From a virus: 64,000 nt of DNA. A program made the translations under genes and the position numbers. Below the pieces are notes generated by a model, which worked only from the letters and a program-made list of their open reading frames with translations, ran no database searches and was not told where the DNA came from. The stretch covers positions 1 through 64,000 of IMG/VR virus record IMGVR_UViG_3300044630_001218; one strand, given 5' to 3'. Each line of letters starts with the position of its first letter. Position 1 is the stretch's first letter. This document shows positions 9,001-18,299 of the stretch, piece by piece.

Positions 9001-12000
9001 GTCGTTAAAGGCGCGACCCTTATGTCCAATCAAGACCTTGACGGCATGGACATCAAGATCAGCAACGGCTATCAGATTAAAAGTCTAGCACGTTACTATA
9101 ATGTCTCTTTGGATTCACTCCAAGACCTCACGCCGCCACCAACAGATAGCGATGTTAATGCTTCAAGTATTGATGAAATCGAAACTAATGCAGTGAGTGA
9201 TGAGGCTAAGGCTTCGATTGTCACAGCGAAAGAAGTTCTCCAGTACGGCCCTAATCAGAATCTTTTCAAAGCATTTATGGCTGGGGATTCGTCGAAGGCT
9301 AAGTTCAAGCAGACTGTAACGAACCTGACGCCAGACGAACTTAACTTCATTGCACAAAATGCCAACACATTCTTTGACTGGGTATCATCTGACGACACCA
9401 TTCCGGCAGAGACTAGAGGCGCACTACTTCAAAGCGCAGAAGATTTGAAGAGCCGCGTTGCGTTGGCGTACAAATTCCAAGTAGACCAAGCAGCTAAAGA
9501 AGCGTTTGCTAACGAGCCAGATCTTACTGATGAGGAGAAAGCGGCTATTGAAGATGAACTTAAACAAGACCTCGAAGGTGACGGCGAAGAAGCAACAGCG
9601 CCTAAAACCCAACTTACTTCTAAAGAACAAGAAGCTGAGAACAAAAGGTTAAAAGGCGTCATTACTGGCGCACCTAAAGAGCCAACAGCAGTTAAAACCC
9701 GTAAGACACCAGAAGGCAACAGCGTGGTGGAGGGCCCCAGTCCCCAAGACCAACTCAGGAAACTGATGGCAGACTATTCCGATATGGAGTTTGTTGTCCC
9801 AATTGTTGCAACTAGAGAAGGACCCAAAACCTTTGCTGGTGCTACAAAGTATAGGAAGAAGCTGGAGTTTTTGGAGGACATTGCGTATTCAGATGCTGCT
9901 ACCGAGGAGTTCTCTGCTGAACTCGCTGAACTAAAAGTAAGTATGGCTAAAGGGAAGCAAGCTATCGGCTCGCGTCGCCGTAGGTTGCGTATGAAAATGG
10001 CTTCACTTATGCCAGCCGAAGTTGGTTCCGAAGAGACCACACTTACGCAAAGCGAACAAGACCTCGCCTCACAACTGTCGGCAATCGAAGCATCGAGACC
10101 ATTTAAGACATTTGAGGAAGAGGAAGAAGCACAAGAAAAGAGGACCAAGAAAAAACGTGTTGACCACGGCGGTATAGCTGGTGAGGACTGGAGCACCGAA
10201 GATAAACTCAATGTGTTCCGCAACCAAGAAGAAGAATTAGCTTTTAACGACTTGGTGCTCGGAGGTTTCCGTATTTCAGATTTGTCGGCATACGGTAGAG
10301 CAATTGCTGGCCTAACCCAAGAGGACATGGGTTACGGAGAGGTTCCGTTGTTTACTAAGCAACGACTCGAAGGTGATCCAACGGACCCAATGAAGTACCT
10401 CAAGGGTAAACATAAGTTCCTATATAGGAAAGTAATTGAGAACTACCCGCTAGTTACTCCGACTTCTAAAGATGAACCAGTCACGAGTAAGCGATCCTAC
10501 ACGAATGTCGAAACCGGAGAGTACAGGACTATCCCGATTCCTGTGTTCCGCGACGCTAGTTATGATGCAGTTGCTGGTGAGTTTACTAACGATCCGATTA
10601 TTATTAGAGAGCAGATCGACCAGAACATACCTGTAACGATTCCAAAACAGCTTATTAAAAGATCTGAGAACGCGAAAGATGCGTTTAAGATTAATCCTTC
10701 GATTGAGTTTGATCCTGATACCGGTGTCGTCATGTCGGTTATCGACCCAATAACACGCCAACCCATTAGGTTCTCCGGCGAGGAAGCATACGTTAACGGT
10801 AGTTATATCCCGATTAAAGCCCGCAAAACTGAGTCGCTTCTAATGTCATTAGTCGCTCCGTCTGGTAGATACCTATCATCTGCTGGAGAAACAGCAAAAG
10901 GTCGTCAGTCTATAGGACAGCAAGTCGTAAATAATAAAGTCGTACCAGCCAAGAACCTTAACGCCCGTGACTATACTGGCGACTTCCAGAAATGGATGAT
11001 GGGTGAGGTAGCTTTCGACGGAGAGTTTGAGAGGGGGGCTGGGCACCGGTTCCTCAAAAGTGAATTTCAATTAGACGATGACTCCATCTCCGATCTCTCG
11101 TCTTACGCCCTCGCTGAGTATGGTCTGAGTGTCTATGAGTTTGCTATGGGTAAGGCTCTGCTCGACTACGCAGCCAAATCTGTTAAATTTGAAAAGAACA
11201 AAAGCATTACCAAACGACTGACCAAAGCGGCTGAAGAAAAAGGTCTAACTCTCGAACAATATAAAGAGCATCCTGATTTCGCCAGTGAGTTCAACCTCAC
11301 CAAAGAATCACTTAGAGATCTTAATCCTGTTGGGGTAGTCGCTGATTTCTTCTACACTAACAGCAAAGAAGCAATGGCTACCGCCATTGCTGAACGCCAC
11401 CCGAACCTTTCGGGATCAACGGCTCATAATGTCATCACAAAATACGCTGAGTTTTTGTATGAGCGCGTAAACGAGCCGGACGGTGATTTGTTTACCGGAC
11501 CAAAGAACCCACTAAATATCCTTAAAAAGTTCGGTAAAGACTACCAGAACGCGGAGAAGGCTAGGAACATACGAAAGACCGTGTTCTTCCGTGGTATAGG
11601 AGAGGACAACGAAAGTGTACTAGACACGCTATTGGCGACCGGAAAACTTAACGACTATGCACTCGATCCGTTGTTTTCGTCGAGCCGCGACATGGTAGAC
11701 GACGACCCTGAGACAGCCACGACGTACAGAATCAGCTTGCGTGATTCGCTTATCCGCCAGATCAACGATACGCCTGAGTTAAAGCGTGCGATGAAGGACA
11801 TTGCTCTGCTGTTCCATAAAGGTTTTGAAGTCCTTGAAAGCGGAGAGATGATCGTTGACGTCCTCAACAACAAGATCGTTAGCATTACAGGAGATAACCG
11901 CGACATTTCGATGGCGATTGTTAACCGTTTGTCTGGTCTTAAGACGGGTCTGCGAGCAGCTGGTGTTATGTCTGAACTCGGCTGGCTGCCTCCGGTTGCG

Positions 12001-15000
12001 AAGTTTGAAGCAATACCGCCGACAGTTGAGCCCCCTGCTAGTTTCGAGTCGCCGACCGCGTCGAAGGATAGACTTATCGAACTTGTTGACAAAGCTAAAG
12101 AGTCCGCTTACCGCGCTGGTGGTAAGACTACACCGCAAGAAGAGGTAGCATATCGTAACAAAATCATTGAGGCGGTCCGTGTTGCGCAGCCGGAGATCCA
12201 AGAGGCGTTCGCTGCCGCTGAAACGCTCCGCCGTAAGGGCGATCTACGCGAACGCTACGAGCAATCAATTAAGTCTGTATTCAATAAAATGGATACGGAG
12301 ACTATTAATGCGGCAGTCAACAAACTGTCCCAGACCATTAGCAATAACCGGAGTAAACTCGATAAGTTTGACGAACAGATTGAACTGGTTAATTCTGAAA
12401 TCACTGAAGCTGGTTTATCTCTTAGCAATATCTTTAATGAGATTAACGTACAGCGCAGAGCACTCGGTCTTGGTGCGCGACCGGAGTCGGAACTGTTGGC
12501 GGACTTGTCGTCCGAAGGAGAGTTCAAACAACCTACAGCAGCCGAACTGAGTAGCTTAGAAAGACCACAACCTACCGCTACGCCAAAACAAGTTAAGGTT
12601 AAAAAGACTAAAGCGGCGGAAAGAGCCCAACTAGCCCTACCTCAATTGACGGATTCGTACAACATGGCGTTGTCAAATGTGCGTTTCCATACACGTAAGA
12701 AGAACTCTGTCACACGAGACAAGGAAGTGTCTATCGCCCTTATCGAGCGGTTGAACCCTCTTATGCAGAGGATCGACGACGTTATGGTTGACGACATGTC
12801 GGAGACTGAGAAAATTGGAACAGTCGAAGCGATTCTTACGAGAGCCCTAACCGGTGATCCTGCCGATACACGCGCTGCAACCGATTACAAAAAGGCTTCT
12901 GAGTCTATGAAACTCAAAGCCAGTGGTATTGTAGAAGAAACCACCGAGTTGAAGGGTTACGAAAAGATAGCTCGCATGGCTGCACCAGCCTTGATGAAGA
13001 TGCGTAACGACGTTACCCGACTGAACAAATCGGTTAGTAACGTCAACAGTGCGGAACTCGAACAAGCTGCACGCATAGCCAACAGCGAAGACGTCGCCCG
13101 CTATGCTCTTGAGTCGAATGACCCTGAGAGTGTACTCACTGCATTGCGTATTATCAGCAAGAGTAAAGTGGAGCATCATCGTGAAGTGGCGAAGCTACTG
13201 CTGCTTGCGCCAGACTTTGTTCGTTCAGTTAAGTTCGGCATCGTAGATGTCCGTTCGGATTGGGCTGGTATCTACGACTCCGAGTCCAATGCCGTGATGG
13301 TTAACCTGTCTGGCCACAACGGTCGTGGTCTTGCTGACGTACTGCTGCACGAATACTTGCACGCAGCTACTGTTACATACCTCAACGATCCACGTACCGC
13401 CGAACAACGCGCAGCCGTCCAACGCATAAACCAACTTCGTGAACTTGCTATCGCACAAGCCACGAAGAAGGGCCTTATGCGTTACGCTCACGTTCGCAAC
13501 GGTTTGGCTAACAATGCAGAGTTCTTGACCTACACGATCACTGCGCCTGAGTTCCAGTCCATGCTGGCGGCAATGACGCCGACTGGACAACGTTCGATTC
13601 TTTCCCGAATGATTGACGCTATCCTGTCATTCTTCGGTAAGAAGAATACGCTACTCAATAAAGCTATTAAGGAGTTGTTCGACTTCTCACAGATGTCGTT
13701 GGCTAGTTACCACACATTCAACATCAGCTCACGCCGCGACATTGACGGTATCGTTCAGATCGCACAGGACGCCCGTGTTGCCTTTGAGGACAAAGTATTC
13801 TTTGGCTCGATGGTTGAAGACATCCTGACCCGCTACGAAGGAGGTGGCGAAGGTGTATTTGCAGCTGAGAGCACCGGACCTTTTGATGCAGAAGCTGAAC
13901 TGCGTCGTATTGTACCAGCGGGCATCAACATTGAGATCGACAATAATATGGTCGCCGCAATGGGCATCCGCCGCAGCAAGCCCAATACGATTATTATCAA
14001 TCAGGAATATGTTGCAGAGTTGGGTACCGGACTGTCTCAAGCTAACGCTAAAGCAGTAATACGTACAGCAGTGGACGAAGAACTCGCCCACATCGCAGCT
14101 AACTCCGTATTCACAAACGACGACTACCTTGCAATCGCAAAAGAGTTGGGTCCTGATATGGTAAACCGTATCTTGGATATTACCTACTCTAATATGGAGC
14201 CTGACGACGCAATCCGTGCATCTCGCATTGCCGCCGACCGCGAAGCTGGACTTACTGGAGACCTCGACGCCGCCGCTGAATGGGTACGTATGGAGATGAC
14301 TCGTATGGCTACAGGCCGCACAAGAGAAGTGGACATCGCGTTCTTCTACACAAACCCATCATTGCTTGAGCGATTCCTTGAAGGACTCAAGGCGTTTATT
14401 GTAAAACTCAAGCAACAGTTTAGGGCGACACCGACAACAGGCACAGCTGCCCACATCTCGCAAGCATCACGTTCGTTCCGCAAACTGCGCAACGGTGGTG
14501 TGCTTCCGACACCGGAACCCTCTGCCGCTAACGAGTACGGTGATACCACTGCCTTCTTCAACGCCATCAACGGAGACATCGCTGAAGGGCAGGAAGACCG
14601 CACGTACTTCATGTTTCCGGTAGCCGGTACCGGTGCCAGCAAGCAGAAGACTAAGGACTTCTGGAAGATGGCGCAGGATAAGATGTACAACTTGCCGATG
14701 GAACTTCGCAAGTACCTGAACATGAGGGACGGTACTATCTCACAAATCGAGTACACGATTGAGGACTTCGACCGCCGCTTTCCAAAGCTGCGTGACGAGG
14801 CTCTTGCTAGGGGCGCGAGCATCGAGGACATCGGTATGATCCTCGGTACTACTGCTCCGGCTGTACAAGGTGAAGCACGCAAGGAGATCCAAAGGAAAGT
14901 CCGCGAGTTCAAGAAGGACAACGCAACTGATCCCGACCTTGAGCGCAAAGCCGAAGACTATGAAGCTCAACTGACACAGCCAGAAGCTGACAAGTTCTTT

Positions 15001-17568
15001 GCCGCATTCCGTAAAGAACAACAAGCTATGGAAAGTAAGCTCAAGAACTCCGGCTTTGGAGAACTTGTTGACTACCTTGTTGAGTTTAGGAACGAGATCA
15101 ATAAGTACAAAGCAGTCATCAACTTCGACGAGTCGAACGATGTGTACCTCACTAGAACGTTTAGGTTCTTCGGCTCGGAAGGTTGGGCTCTCTTCGCTAA
15201 AGAAGGCGGGGTCGCAATGATTGACGGCAAAGAGGTAGACTTTAACAAGCTCCGTGCCGCCGCCGCTAAACACTTTGAGTGGGAGGTAGATAACGACGCA
15301 AAGCAGAACGGACAAACCCTTACTGCTGAACAACGTGATAAGAAACTAATTGAGTATCTTGATAAGTATCTCGCAAACCTCGAACAAGAAGCGGCTGACG
15401 CTAAGGATTTGGGTGCGATGAACACCGTCCGCAAGGACGTGAACCGTTTGCTTCGTAAGAAAGACTTCGACGCCCCACTGCGTACGCTGTTGGGTGAAGT
15501 CACTGATCCATTTGAGAATGCAGTCCGCACTGTGTACAGTGTCGGCAGACTTGCTGCTAACGAAAAGTTCCTACGCAACTTCGCAAGTAAAGCGATTGAG
15601 ATCGAGGTAGCCAGCCGTACGCGCAAGCCTGACATGGAACTGCTCTTCCCACCGAGTCAATCAGCACAGCTCGGAGACCTTGCTGGCTTGTATGTAAGGA
15701 AGGACATCGCCGCCACTATCCGCGAGGAGTTGGGCATGAACGGAATCAAACAGCAGTCGAAAGCAATGGAGACTTTGAATAGCTTGGGCCGTGCAATGTC
15801 CAAGTTCTCCGGTCTTTCCATCACCGCAAAGACATTAGGATCGGTTGGTTTCTATCCCCGTAACGTATTGGGCGGTATTGCACTGACCACTGCGCAAGGC
15901 ATTATCAATCCGGTGTACATGAAAGAGGCGATGCGCCTATCTATCATCTCCAACATGTCCCTCGGAGGTAATGTTAAAGCAGATACGCAAGAGACTCGCA
16001 ATCAGATTCGCCGACTAACCGAATTGCAAATACTCAAGGACGAGACAAGAGGTCGTATCGCAATGGACATGCTTAATGGTTTCGTCAACTCTACGGATCA
16101 GCAACTGGAAGAGTTGCTTGATGCCATTGTCGAAGCGCAAGGCAGCGGTAACATCGAAAAGATTGTTAAGAAGTTCAACCTCGAAGGAACATGGGCCGCG
16201 ACAAAGCAGGCTGGTGGTTCCACTGTAGAGTTCCTCGCTTCTCTTAACAACGTGATTGATAGTGCGTTCAAACTTAACGCTTACTTCTTTGAGTTGAACG
16301 CACTGAAAGAAGCGTACGGCGATACAGAGTCCGAGTCCAAACTTGAGGTAGACGCCGCACGCAAAGTCAAGCTGACATTCCCGACACACTCGGATCAACT
16401 CAGTCTTGCGAAGGCATTTAACAAGTCGCCCTTCGCAATGATCGCCCTTCCGTTCGTGCGCTGGAAGACCGAAGTGTTCCGTACAATGTTTAACACGGTA
16501 CCACTCGCCGTTGAAGAAATGAAATCAGGCAATCCGGTTATGCGCAGTCGTGGTGTGAAGCGTCTAGTTGGATTCACCACTACTATGATAGGCGGTAGTG
16601 CTGCCTACGGTGCATTGTTCGCTACGCTGTTCAGTTTCCTCACCGATGATGAAGACGATGAGCGTGGTGGTGTGCGTGAACTCAACGAAGAAGAACTCGT
16701 TGCGCTCCGTGAAGGTCTACCGAAGTGGCAACGCAACCACGGCATCTTTGCACAGCTACTGCAAGACGGCTCGGTGCAAGTCATCGACATGTCTAACATC
16801 CTACCGTACAGCCAGCTCACTGACATGGTCGGTTTGGCAACTCGCGGTGACATCAAAGGTATGGCTGACTACTTTAGCTCCGAGATGATCGGCACCCAGA
16901 TCGCTGCCAACACTGCGATTGAGGTCGCACAAAACCGCGACCAGTTTGACCAGCCGATCTGGCTGGCTACTGATAATGCTGTTGTCGCGTTCGGTAAGAT
17001 GGCAATGCACCTAATCGGCGGTACACTACAACCTGCTATTATCGACAAAGTAATTAAGGTCGGTAGGTACGGTGAGCAAAATGCCAAGGAGATCATTGTC
17101 GGTGAGCTTACTGGTGTAAGGCCAATAATCCATAAGACAACTGACATCGAGTACCGTGGCATGCGCAACTTGAAAGAGTCGGCTGATGCGGTTGTGTCCT
17201 TGCTCTATCCGTTGTCGTCCGGTAGGGGACTCAATCCAGATGAAGTCGAAGGCATCATCGACGACCATCAGTCGGCGTCTAACAAGAACCAGCAGAAGCT
17301 ACACAACTTCTTGATGGGTATGCAGTCTATCGGTTCTACTGAGTCATCACTTGCTACTACTGCAAAACAAATGAAGTTCAGTAAGCAACGGTTCGGTGCC
17401 GCCCTCGAAGGGGTAAACATTCCGTGGGTGCCGAACGAACAGTGGTTCCGCAAGATGATCGACAACAAGATGCGGGTTGGTGAACAGGACCCCGATGAGA
17501 TCGCTAACGAAATCAACAGGGTCCTGACACAGAAGGCTGATGTTTACAGTACTAACTTCCTTGAGTAA
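6010..17568 (+). CDS. Giant virion-associated protein (3852 residues)
   Basis: A single uninterrupted frame of 11.6 kb, the largest gene in the window. A zinc-protease motif HEYLH lies at residues 2447-2451 (DVLLHEYLHAATV), with a possible third ligand in NNAEFLTY at E2504. A second segment near residue 2687, VDEELAHIAA, looks like a degenerate relative. Around residue 1858 VFFRGIGEDN followed by PLFSSSRD loosely resembles an ADP-ribosyltransferase start, but this is weak. Hydrophobic or Gly-Ala stretches occur near residues 510-530, 640-660, 775-790 and 3523-3545 (GGSAAYGALFATLFSFL). Polyvalent giant proteins of this kind are usually carried in the capsid and injected or form the ejection channel. 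N4-like virion RNA polymerases have similar size, but no polymerase motif was found. Confidence 0.85.
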   Translation: MLEIKSYDDWTEEEEELAEDPVSNIKKYTDYVRLNYSKAGILNPETDSEIAAGVQDRLNEEVFTEDMTEEDRNGIFSSIVGPDKNDDADARFVLDYLKAEGQQDDARVQNLTQYLSMKQLAPDRAEEFRQPVADIIGDRKLVRDSRVAAADRGDFSVVAIEEDNGDRTFYSGPSAKPEKVSGEIDSLIKAGAISTSDLSSISGYVKPINGGLSTTSEATRYDIFRSTVGEKAKADKELGGLLQNQAGTLRQQKEEEQRTTGEAVLEGAKTVIAYPFAKLADAVMAAGSFLTGEEKPEPKYAPDTKLSDVLGSDENLRKKFSAEEIEKFSDAMVADAAGAVFRADKPETGITTDSMGNPIIAAALLPRDDLFEKALAAAPLNKDQQKMARVRRDQLLDTTAPELLKVILEEEPDAVGMLAKAKADGLSDAEFVKTYVSDSKNYSGFETRLEQFGKSAWKTVAEIPLGLAALSGNEWAAKEMVKMNKDQSRRQEFSRMFGDEYGIGFQLLNTIPQVATDIGLTIGTGGVFAGAKTLAKAGSVSSKTALRSMAKLGLSGVDDVAAQSFRTASTAGGEAATSNAIKEVGRSLATKFAENAPVFTTSFVRSATSTYGSIYGQLPDEMSHEEKHKNALGYSLAAGLSTGVITSGMSFLGRGGVEEVATKRIRAMLGGETDDAVLAAGGRVVPVDKMNYRQAKAVYENLKSESVPVTDRAFQRAMRGAIGGAYKNYMRTTFGGVLNEATEEMVDQAIQMKLEDAALDQETPLSEKVNQIFTAGVIGGGLGGIVAGATQFGPVKKSELALVFEGRASALEKVATQLRKTNSNATAETVQRMIDDARTRAAEVTQAEAQAKIQEEKNAELATKKPIFADPAEKQLSDEKEQELELTMLGDLVGEKVSAAGFTGTLEADDSGSIFLNTKDGETIHLGSRYEKAQGRVSAFPQLMTFAKDEGKVLAGTPYIVRGKKATSKVAMPSVTENNRPEDFLGVIKDKGNIIQLVVKGATLMSNQDLDGMDIKISNGYQIKSLARYYNVSLDSLQDLTPPPTDSDVNASSIDEIETNAVSDEAKASIVTAKEVLQYGPNQNLFKAFMAGDSSKAKFKQTVTNLTPDELNFIAQNANTFFDWVSSDDTIPAETRGALLQSAEDLKSRVALAYKFQVDQAAKEAFANEPDLTDEEKAAIEDELKQDLEGDGEEATAPKTQLTSKEQEAENKRLKGVITGAPKEPTAVKTRKTPEGNSVVEGPSPQDQLRKLMADYSDMEFVVPIVATREGPKTFAGATKYRKKLEFLEDIAYSDAATEEFSAELAELKVSMAKGKQAIGSRRRRLRMKMASLMPAEVGSEETTLTQSEQDLASQLSAIEASRPFKTFEEEEEAQEKRTKKKRVDHGGIAGEDWSTEDKLNVFRNQEEELAFNDLVLGGFRISDLSAYGRAIAGLTQEDMGYGEVPLFTKQRLEGDPTDPMKYLKGKHKFLYRKVIENYPLVTPTSKDEPVTSKRSYTNVETGEYRTIPIPVFRDASYDAVAGEFTNDPIIIREQIDQNIPVTIPKQLIKRSENAKDAFKINPSIEFDPDTGVVMSVIDPITRQPIRFSGEEAYVNGSYIPIKARKTESLLMSLVAPSGRYLSSAGETAKGRQSIGQQVVNNKVVPAKNLNARDYTGDFQKWMMGEVAFDGEFERGAGHRFLKSEFQLDDDSISDLSSYALAEYGLSVYEFAMGKALLDYAAKSVKFEKNKSITKRLTKAAEEKGLTLEQYKEHPDFASEFNLTKESLRDLNPVGVVADFFYTNSKEAMATAIAERHPNLSGSTAHNVITKYAEFLYERVNEPDGDLFTGPKNPLNILKKFGKDYQNAEKARNIRKTVFFRGIGEDNESVLDTLLATGKLNDYALDPLFSSSRDMVDDDPETATTYRISLRDSLIRQINDTPELKRAMKDIALLFHKGFEVLESGEMIVDVLNNKIVSITGDNRDISMAIVNRLSGLKTGLRAAGVMSELGWLPPVAKFEAIPPTVEPPASFESPTASKDRLIELVDKAKESAYRAGGKTTPQEEVAYRNKIIEAVRVAQPEIQEAFAAAETLRRKGDLRERYEQSIKSVFNKMDTETINAAVNKLSQTISNNRSKLDKFDEQIELVNSEITEAGLSLSNIFNEINVQRRALGLGARPESELLADLSSEGEFKQPTAAELSSLERPQPTATPKQVKVKKTKAAERAQLALPQLTDSYNMALSNVRFHTRKKNSVTRDKEVSIALIERLNPLMQRIDDVMVDDMSETEKIGTVEAILTRALTGDPADTRAATDYKKASESMKLKASGIVEETTELKGYEKIARMAAPALMKMRNDVTRLNKSVSNVNSAELEQAARIANSEDVARYALESNDPESVLTALRIISKSKVEHHREVAKLLLLAPDFVRSVKFGIVDVRSDWAGIYDSESNAVMVNLSGHNGRGLADVLLHEYLHAATVTYLNDPRTAEQRAAVQRINQLRELAIAQATKKGLMRYAHVRNGLANNAEFLTYTITAPEFQSMLAAMTPTGQRSILSRMIDAILSFFGKKNTLLNKAIKELFDFSQMSLASYHTFNISSRRDIDGIVQIAQDARVAFEDKVFFGSMVEDILTRYEGGGEGVFAAESTGPFDAEAELRRIVPAGINIEIDNNMVAAMGIRRSKPNTIIINQEYVAELGTGLSQANAKAVIRTAVDEELAHIAANSVFTNDDYLAIAKELGPDMVNRILDITYSNMEPDDAIRASRIAADREAGLTGDLDAAAEWVRMEMTRMATGRTREVDIAFFYTNPSLLERFLEGLKAFIVKLKQQFRATPTTGTAAHISQASRSFRKLRNGGVLPTPEPSAANEYGDTTAFFNAINGDIAEGQEDRTYFMFPVAGTGASKQKTKDFWKMAQDKMYNLPMELRKYLNMRDGTISQIEYTIEDFDRRFPKLRDEALARGASIEDIGMILGTTAPAVQGEARKEIQRKVREFKKDNATDPDLERKAEDYEAQLTQPEADKFFAAFRKEQQAMESKLKNSGFGELVDYLVEFRNEINKYKAVINFDESNDVYLTRTFRFFGSEGWALFAKEGGVAMIDGKEVDFNKLRAAAAKHFEWEVDNDAKQNGQTLTAEQRDKKLIEYLDKYLANLEQEAADAKDLGAMNTVRKDVNRLLRKKDFDAPLRTLLGEVTDPFENAVRTVYSVGRLAANEKFLRNFASKAIEIEVASRTRKPDMELLFPPSQSAQLGDLAGLYVRKDIAATIREELGMNGIKQQSKAMETLNSLGRAMSKFSGLSITAKTLGSVGFYPRNVLGGIALTTAQGIINPVYMKEAMRLSIISNMSLGGNVKADTQETRNQIRRLTELQILKDETRGRIAMDMLNGFVNSTDQQLEELLDAIVEAQGSGNIEKIVKKFNLEGTWAATKQAGGSTVEFLASLNNVIDSAFKLNAYFFELNALKEAYGDTESESKLEVDAARKVKLTFPTHSDQLSLAKAFNKSPFAMIALPFVRWKTEVFRTMFNTVPLAVEEMKSGNPVMRSRGVKRLVGFTTTMIGGSAAYGALFATLFSFLTDDEDDERGGVRELNEEELVALREGLPKWQRNHGIFAQLLQDGSVQVIDMSNILPYSQLTDMVGLATRGDIKGMADYFSSEMIGTQIAANTAIEVAQNRDQFDQPIWLATDNAVVAFGKMAMHLIGGTLQPAIIDKVIKVGRYGEQNAKEIIVGELTGVRPIIHKTTDIEYRGMRNLKESADAVVSLLYPLSSGRGLNPDEVEGIIDDHQSASNKNQQKLHNFLMGMQSIGSTESSLATTAKQMKFSKQRFGAALEGVNIPWVPNEQWFRKMIDNKMRVGEQDPDEIANEINRVLTQKADVYSTNFLE

Positions 17569-17653
17569 GTACGACAAACGTTTGCCAGAAGAAGCAAGCT
17601 GCGAACCATAGGAACCAGCCGCCCAAGAACAGGAAGCAAATGACCTCCATCAT
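17552..17653 (-). CDS. Tiny membrane protein (33 residues)
   Basis: MMEVICFLFLGGWFLWFAAC is almost entirely hydrophobic and aromatic, followed by a short polar tail ending LTQGS. One transmembrane segment is predicted. ATG 17653 overlaps the stop of the upstream 41-residue gene (ATGA), and an AGGAGG-like sequence lies upstream inside that gene, one of very few Shine-Dalgarno-like sites here. Its 3' end overlaps the end of the giant gene by 17 bp in convergent orientation. Role unknown; a lysis or superinfection function is possible but not shown. Confidence 0.5.
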   Translation of the reverse strand: MMEVICFLFLGGWFLWFAACFFWQTFVVLTQGS

Positions 17654-17775
17654 CCGCCTCCTTTCTTGGCGGACTGAACTGCTATGAATCCTTTCTTCAT
17701 GGCTTTCAGTTCTTTGATGTTGCGGTCGTGGAACCAGCGTAGTAGCTGGCTCTTCTCTGCGAACTCAAGGTGCAT
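17650..17775 (-). CDS. Small basic hypothetical protein (41 residues)
   Basis: Starts MHLEFAEKSQLLRWFHDR and ends KKGFIAVQSAKKGGG. Helical and basic. It overlaps the downstream membrane-peptide gene by 4 bp and is preceded by an A-rich leader (AACAAAAAGAAAGATACATC), the usual translation context of this minus-strand block. No family recognised. Confidence 0.5.
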   Translation of the reverse strand: MHLEFAEKSQLLRWFHDRNIKELKAMKKGFIAVQSAKKGGG

Positions 17776-17812
17776 AGATGTATCTTTCTTTTTGTTTGTG
17801 GTTCGCATTCAA

Positions 17813-18028
17813 TTACAGCTTGTACTTAACACCATAGTTAGCAGCCCTAATACGCCATAGCTTGTCGCTCTTGCCTACAATCTGGTGTTCAACTATCAAG
17901 TGTCCATTATTGAGGGTGATCTTCGGTTGGCACGCGCAGTCGAGAGTAACCTCGTGCTCGTGTCCTGTATCCTTGTTCGGTACGCTGTGTAGTTGGCTGT
18001 TCTTGCGGTGTTTATTTGTTATCTTCAT
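17813..18028 (-). CDS. Conserved small phage protein, unknown function
   Basis: 71 residues. Contains HEHEVTLDCACQP followed by LNNGHLIVEHQIVG, a pattern (C-x-C-x-P then a Gly plus hydrophobic-Val-x-His strand) seen in small proteins of many phages, probably a little zinc-stabilised fold. Six bp after the stop of the preceding minus-strand gene. Function unknown. Confidence 0.6.
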   Translation of the reverse strand: MKITNKHRKNSQLHSVPNKDTGHEHEVTLDCACQPKITLNNGHLIVEHQIVGKSDKLWRIRAANYGVKYKL

Positions 18029-18034
18029 ATGTAT

Positions 18035-18277
18035 TTATTGTATTGAGTTGTTGATGAACTCTTCGATCTGCTTCTTAAGCCACGACGAATCAACACGTAG
18101 GGCACAGGCGGCGACTACTGTATCGGCAAACGCATCCGCTACCCGTGCTAGTTGCAGCGAGCCGGATCGTATCGAGATGCCGTTTACATATGCGGTCACG
18201 AACTTTGCATTGAGTGTGACGTTGGCTTCGAGCGTGAGGATGTCACGACCGGTATCAATTTGTACTTTGTCTTTCAT
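18035..18277 (-). CDS. Hypothetical protein (80 residues)
   Basis: MKDKVQIDTGRDILTLEANV followed by beta-strand-like segments, then an alanine-rich helix LARVADAFADTVVAACALR and a charged C-terminal helix. No motif recognised. Closely spaced with its neighbours (6 and 22 bp), so it belongs to the same operon. Leader before ATG is A/T-rich without Shine-Dalgarno sequence. Confidence 0.6.
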   Translation of the reverse strand: MKDKVQIDTGRDILTLEANVTLNAKFVTAYVNGISIRSGSLQLARVADAFADTVVAACALRVDSSWLKKQIEEFINNSIQ

Positions 18278-18299
18278 AATTAGTTTGTTTATTAGTTGC

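Noticed and set aside
11560-11760. ADP-ribosyltransferase domain in the giant protein
   Set aside because: An FRG...SSS pattern alone is too weak; no clear Glu motif follows.
6010-17568. Giant protein as N4-type virion RNA polymerase
   Set aside because: Size fits, but no polymerase catalytic motifs were found by eye; needs a profile search.
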